Shown here: piece by piece, positions 61,933 through 64,000 of the stretch
Position numbering within the stretch: position 1 is the stretch's first letter
Layout of the letters: each line of letters begins with the position of its first letter
Source: JACCZX01 sp963801035
Lineage (GTDB): Bacteria; Pseudomonadota; Gammaproteobacteria; Burkholderiales; Burkholderiaceae_F
Assembly: GCA_963801035.1 (NCBI GenBank)
Contig: CAWDDF010000007.1
Coordinates: forward strand, 558,001-622,000
Length of the DNA stretch: 64,000 bases
Direction of reading: 5' to 3'
Program-made: the position numbers and the translations under genes
The notes under the pieces: model-generated
Databases searched by the model: none
Told to the model about the DNA's origin: nothing
The model's input: the letters and a program-made list of their open reading frames with translations, nothing else

Positions 61933-62522
61933 CGCGGTGCGAGTACATCGAAGCCTGCGGTTGCGAGCATCGACGTCAGCCTGATTAATGGCAGTCCGAT
62001 CAGTGCGGTGGGGTCGCTCGATTCGACGGCGTCCATGAGCGCGATGCCCAGCGATTCGATCTTCGCCGCGCCTGCGCAGTCGTATGGCTGGTCGGTCCGC
62101 AAGTACATCTCGAGTCTTTCCTTGGACAGGCTCTTGAATTTGACTGTGGTCGGAATGCAATCGAGCTGAACGTTGTCGAAGGAAGGCCCCACTACGGCAA
62201 GCGCGGTGTAGAAAGTTGCGCTGCGCCCTTGCAACAGTTGCAGCTGCGCCAGCGCAGCATCGTGCGACATCGGTTTGCCGAATGAGCCTCCACCGGCCTC
62301 GACCGTCTGATCCGAGCCGATAACGATCGCACGTGGAAAGCGGGCGGCCACCGTTGTCGCCTTGTTGCGCGCGAGGCGTAACGCAGTTTCGCGCGGCGTC
62401 TCGGACGGCAACGCGGTCTCGTCGACATCAGGCGCCTGCACCTGGAATGGGAACCGCAAGCGCTCGAGCAGTTGGCGTCGATAGGGCGACGTCGAGGCGA
62501 GTACGATCGATGGACACGTCAT
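61929..62522 (-). CDS. Maf-family nucleoside triphosphate pyrophosphatase (YceF type)
   Basis: The 197-residue protein starts MTCPSIVLASTSPYRRQLLERL, the Maf signature ASxSPRR. DVDETALPSETPRE near 37 and IVIGSDQTVEAGGGSFGKP near 72 carry conserved acidic residues. YceF-type Maf proteins hydrolyse modified nucleotides such as m7GTP to limit their incorporation. The ATG at 62522 is chosen because the long frame upstream overlaps yceD and is not conserved-looking. It is divergent from yceD with a 62-base gap. Confidence 0.93.
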   Translation of the reverse strand: MTCPSIVLASTSPYRRQLLERLRFPFQVQAPDVDETALPSETPRETALRLARNKATTVAARFPRAIVIGSDQTVEAGGGSFGKPMSHDAALAQLQLLQGRSATFYTALAVVGPSFDNVQLDCIPTTVKFKSLSKERLEMYLRTDQPYDCAGAAKIESLGIALMDAVESSDPTALIGLPLIRLTSMLATAGFDVLAPR

Positions 62523-62584
62523 CCAACAAGTGTAGATGCGCCGATTTGCGAACCTGATCAGGAGCCGTTTGCTCCTACGCTCGT

Positions 62585-63112
62585 ATGCCCGTTCCATCGC
62601 CCACGATCGATAGCTTTGAGCTTGCGCGGACGGGCCGGCAACTAAGCGGCGAAGTTGCCGTCGCACAATTGCCACGCCTCGCCGAGTTCGTTGCGTCTGC
62701 GGACGGCGCTCTGCGCTACCGAATCCAGGGCTTGATCGACGCCGAGGGTTATCCGGCCGCGGACCTGAGATTCGACGGACAGTTACAGCTGATCTGCCAG
62801 CGGTGCAATTCACCGCTCGAATTCAGACTCGACCGCACGGCAAGATTTCGGTTCGTCGCCAATGAGGACGAACTCAACGCGATGCCGATCGAGGACGACG
62901 AGATTGAATCGATCGTAGGCTTGCCCAGCTTGAACGTTCATGACTGGGTCGAGGACGAGGCAATTCTTTCGCTGCCATTGGTGCCGCGCCACGAGGGATG
63001 CTCCCCACCGTTGGGCCCCGAGAGCAATTCGGGCACAGTGGTCGCGCCCAATCCTTTCGCCATTCTGCTTGAGCTACATGGTCACGACGGTGGCACCAAA
63101 CGACATAACTAG
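62585..63112 (+). CDS. yceD: YceD family protein (DUF177, 23S rRNA accumulation protein)
   Basis: The 175-residue protein is YceD/DUF177, whose loss in E. coli and plants reduces 23S rRNA levels. The conserved core LICQRCNSPLEFRLDRTARFRFV with the Cys-x2-Cys pair is near residue 62; VHDWVEDEAILSLPLVPRHEGC near 117 is a second signature. It stands directly before rpmF and plsX, the universal yceD-rpmF-plsX order. Part of the C-terminus is poorly conserved. Confidence 0.92.
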   Translation: MPVPSPTIDSFELARTGRQLSGEVAVAQLPRLAEFVASADGALRYRIQGLIDAEGYPAADLRFDGQLQLICQRCNSPLEFRLDRTARFRFVANEDELNAMPIEDDEIESIVGLPSLNVHDWVEDEAILSLPLVPRHEGCSPPLGPESNSGTVVAPNPFAILLELHGHDGGTKRHN

Positions 63113-63168
63113 GGGCACTTTGCGCGGCGATGCTCGGGTACAATCGCCGCCTTTTCGCGGGGTTGGCT

Positions 63169-63351
63169 ATGGCTGTCCAGCAAAACAAGAAGTCTTCTTC
63201 AAAGCGCGGGATGCATCGCTCCCACGACTTTCTGACGAATCCTCCGACGGCGATCGAGCCGACAACCGGAGAGGTTCACCGTCGTCATCACATCAGCCCG
63301 ACCGGTTTTTACCGCGGCAAGAAGGTTCTTCAGACCAAGAGCGACGAGTAA
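63169..63351 (+). CDS. rpmF: 50S ribosomal protein L32
   Basis: L32 is a small 23S rRNA-binding protein. The ATG at 63169 gives the 60-residue MAVQQNKKSSSKRGMHRSHDF; the in-frame GLA leader upstream is not part of the protein. The family C-terminus GFYRGKKVLQ is present. It has no zinc-binding cysteines (the zinc-free form). A TACAAT at 63139-63144 upstream may be the -10 box of a separate rpmF promoter. Confidence 0.97.
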   Translation: MAVQQNKKSSSKRGMHRSHDFLTNPPTAIEPTTGEVHRRHHISPTGFYRGKKVLQTKSDE

Positions 63352-63397
63352 TTCGCGGCGCGCGCACTGATTGTTTCGGCGTGCGAGCGATTTCATA

Positions 63398-64000
63398 GTG
63401 ACGACGCGAATCGCCGTTGACTGCATGGGCGGTGATCACGGTTGCGTGGTCACTGTGCCGGCATCACTTGCGTTTGTCGCGCATGAACCCGAAGCACAGC
63501 TGTTGCTGGTCGGCCGCCGTCCGGACATCGAAACGGCGCTGAAGGGTAAGCGTTCCGACCGAATCGAGGTGTTGCACGCTGATGAAGTCGTCGAAAGCGA
63601 CGATGCGCCCGCGATTGCGATGCGCACCAAGCGCAACTCTTCGATGCGTGTTGCAATCAATCTGGTGAAGGAAGGCCGCGCGGACGTGTGCGTCAGCGCC
63701 GGCAATACCGGGGCGCTGATGGCGATTGCGCGCTTCGTACTGAAAACACTGGACGGCATCGATCGACCGGCGATCGCTGCCGTGTTGCCGAACCAGAAAG
63801 GGGGCGTCACAACCGTGCTCGATCTGGGCGCCAATGTGGATTGCAGCCCAGAGCATCTGGTGCAGTTTGCGGTTCTGGGTTCTGCGTTGGTAGCAGCAGT
63901 CGAAGAGATCGATCGTCCGACAGTCGGGCTGCTCAATATCGGCGAAGAGCTGATCAAGGGTAATGAAGTGGTCAAGCAGGCGGCGGATCTGCTGCGTGCG
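63398..64000 (+). CDS. plsX: phosphate acyltransferase PlsX (N-terminal part, cut by window end)
   Basis: PlsX converts acyl-ACP to acyl-phosphate for phospholipid synthesis. A GTG at 63398 opens a frame with no stop to the window end (201 codons). It reads TTRIAVDCMGGDHG at residues 2-15, then SMRVAINLVKEGRADVCVSAGNTGALMA near 85-115 and TVLDLGANVDCSPEHLVQFA near 140, all typical of PlsX. The gene continues beyond the window, where fabH and other fatty acid genes would be expected. It is 46 bases after rpmF. Confidence 0.95.
   Translation, partial: MTTRIAVDCMGGDHGCVVTVPASLAFVAHEPEAQLLLVGRRPDIETALKGKRSDRIEVLHADEVVESDDAPAIAMRTKRNSSMRVAINLVKEGRADVCVSAGNTGALMAIARFVLKTLDGIDRPAIAAVLPNQKGGVTTVLDLGANVDCSPEHLVQFAVLGSALVAAVEEIDRPTVGLLNIGEELIKGNEVVKQAADLLRA

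Noticed and set aside
1..64000. CRISPR arrays, insertion sequences, prophage or toxin-antitoxin modules
   Set aside because: I found no regularly spaced repeats, no transposase or integrase motifs and no phage structural genes in either strand.

Overview
The window is about 61% GC, densely coded chromosomal DNA from a betaproteobacterium, most likely a member of Burkholderiales. The support is gene order: der-hfq-hflX-hflK-hflC-DUF2065-hisZ-purA, rpsF-priB-rpsR-rplI-dnaB, alaC-hom-thrC-moeA-moaD-moaE-clpB, rne-moaA-mobA and yceD-rpmF-plsX are arrangements typical of that order, and priB, hisZ, Bug-type binding proteins and DUF2863 fit it too. I see no prophage, insertion sequence, CRISPR array or rRNA operon.

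Layout. 1-12 kb: GTPase Der (truncated at the left edge), Hfq, HflX/K/C, HisZ, PurA, a phosphoribosyltransferase, a leftward tRNA-Leu(CAG), RNase R, RlmB and a sirtuin. 12-15.2 kb: the S6-PriB-S18-L9 operon with a clear terminator, then the replicative helicase DnaB. 15.2-20.9 kb: an accessory stretch holding a PhoU-like DUF47 protein without its usual Pit transporter, small conserved proteins (DUF456, DUF393, GFA), gluconokinase, a glutathione S-transferase, the remains of a DUF3052 gene, and a LigD-type polymerase convergent with a stand-alone ATP-dependent DNA ligase. 20.9-30 kb: PIN-PhoH ATPase, Bcp peroxiredoxin and an Mth938 protein leftward; AlaC, homoserine dehydrogenase, threonine synthase and molybdenum cofactor genes (mobB, moeA, moaD, moaE) rightward.

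30-38.5 kb: tamB and tamA (outer-membrane protein assembly/transport) leftward, divergent from clpB, which has a candidate heat-shock promoter. 38.6-47.9 kb: carbonic anhydrase, pirin, an RraA-like protein/iron alcohol dehydrogenase/Bug binding-protein operon, DUF2863, a periplasmic 5'-nucleotidase, an MFS transporter and a small membrane protein. 48-52 kb: glyoxylate-shunt genes aceA and aceB flanking a haloacid dehalogenase. 52-64 kb: an acetyltransferase, a coniferyl-aldehyde-type dehydrogenase, mobA-moaA-rne leftward, then rluC, a HAD phosphatase and a Rieske protein, an RsmI-like methyltransferase with Maf leftward, and yceD-rpmF-plsX, which opens the fatty acid synthesis cluster and is cut by the right edge.

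A caution: at least twelve single-base indels break otherwise well-conserved genes (DUF3052, ligD-type polymerase, phoH, tamB, tamA four times, clpB, a small membrane protein, moaA). Conserved protein continues in another frame on each far side, and several of these genes are normally kept intact, so most are probably sequence errors and not true pseudogenes; DUF3052 alone also shows a large internal deletion. I found no convincing undescribed multi-gene system. The most interesting items are the polymerase/ligase pair, the dehalogenase inside the glyoxylate shunt, the apparent ATT start of a GST gene and the repeat elements upstream of aceA.
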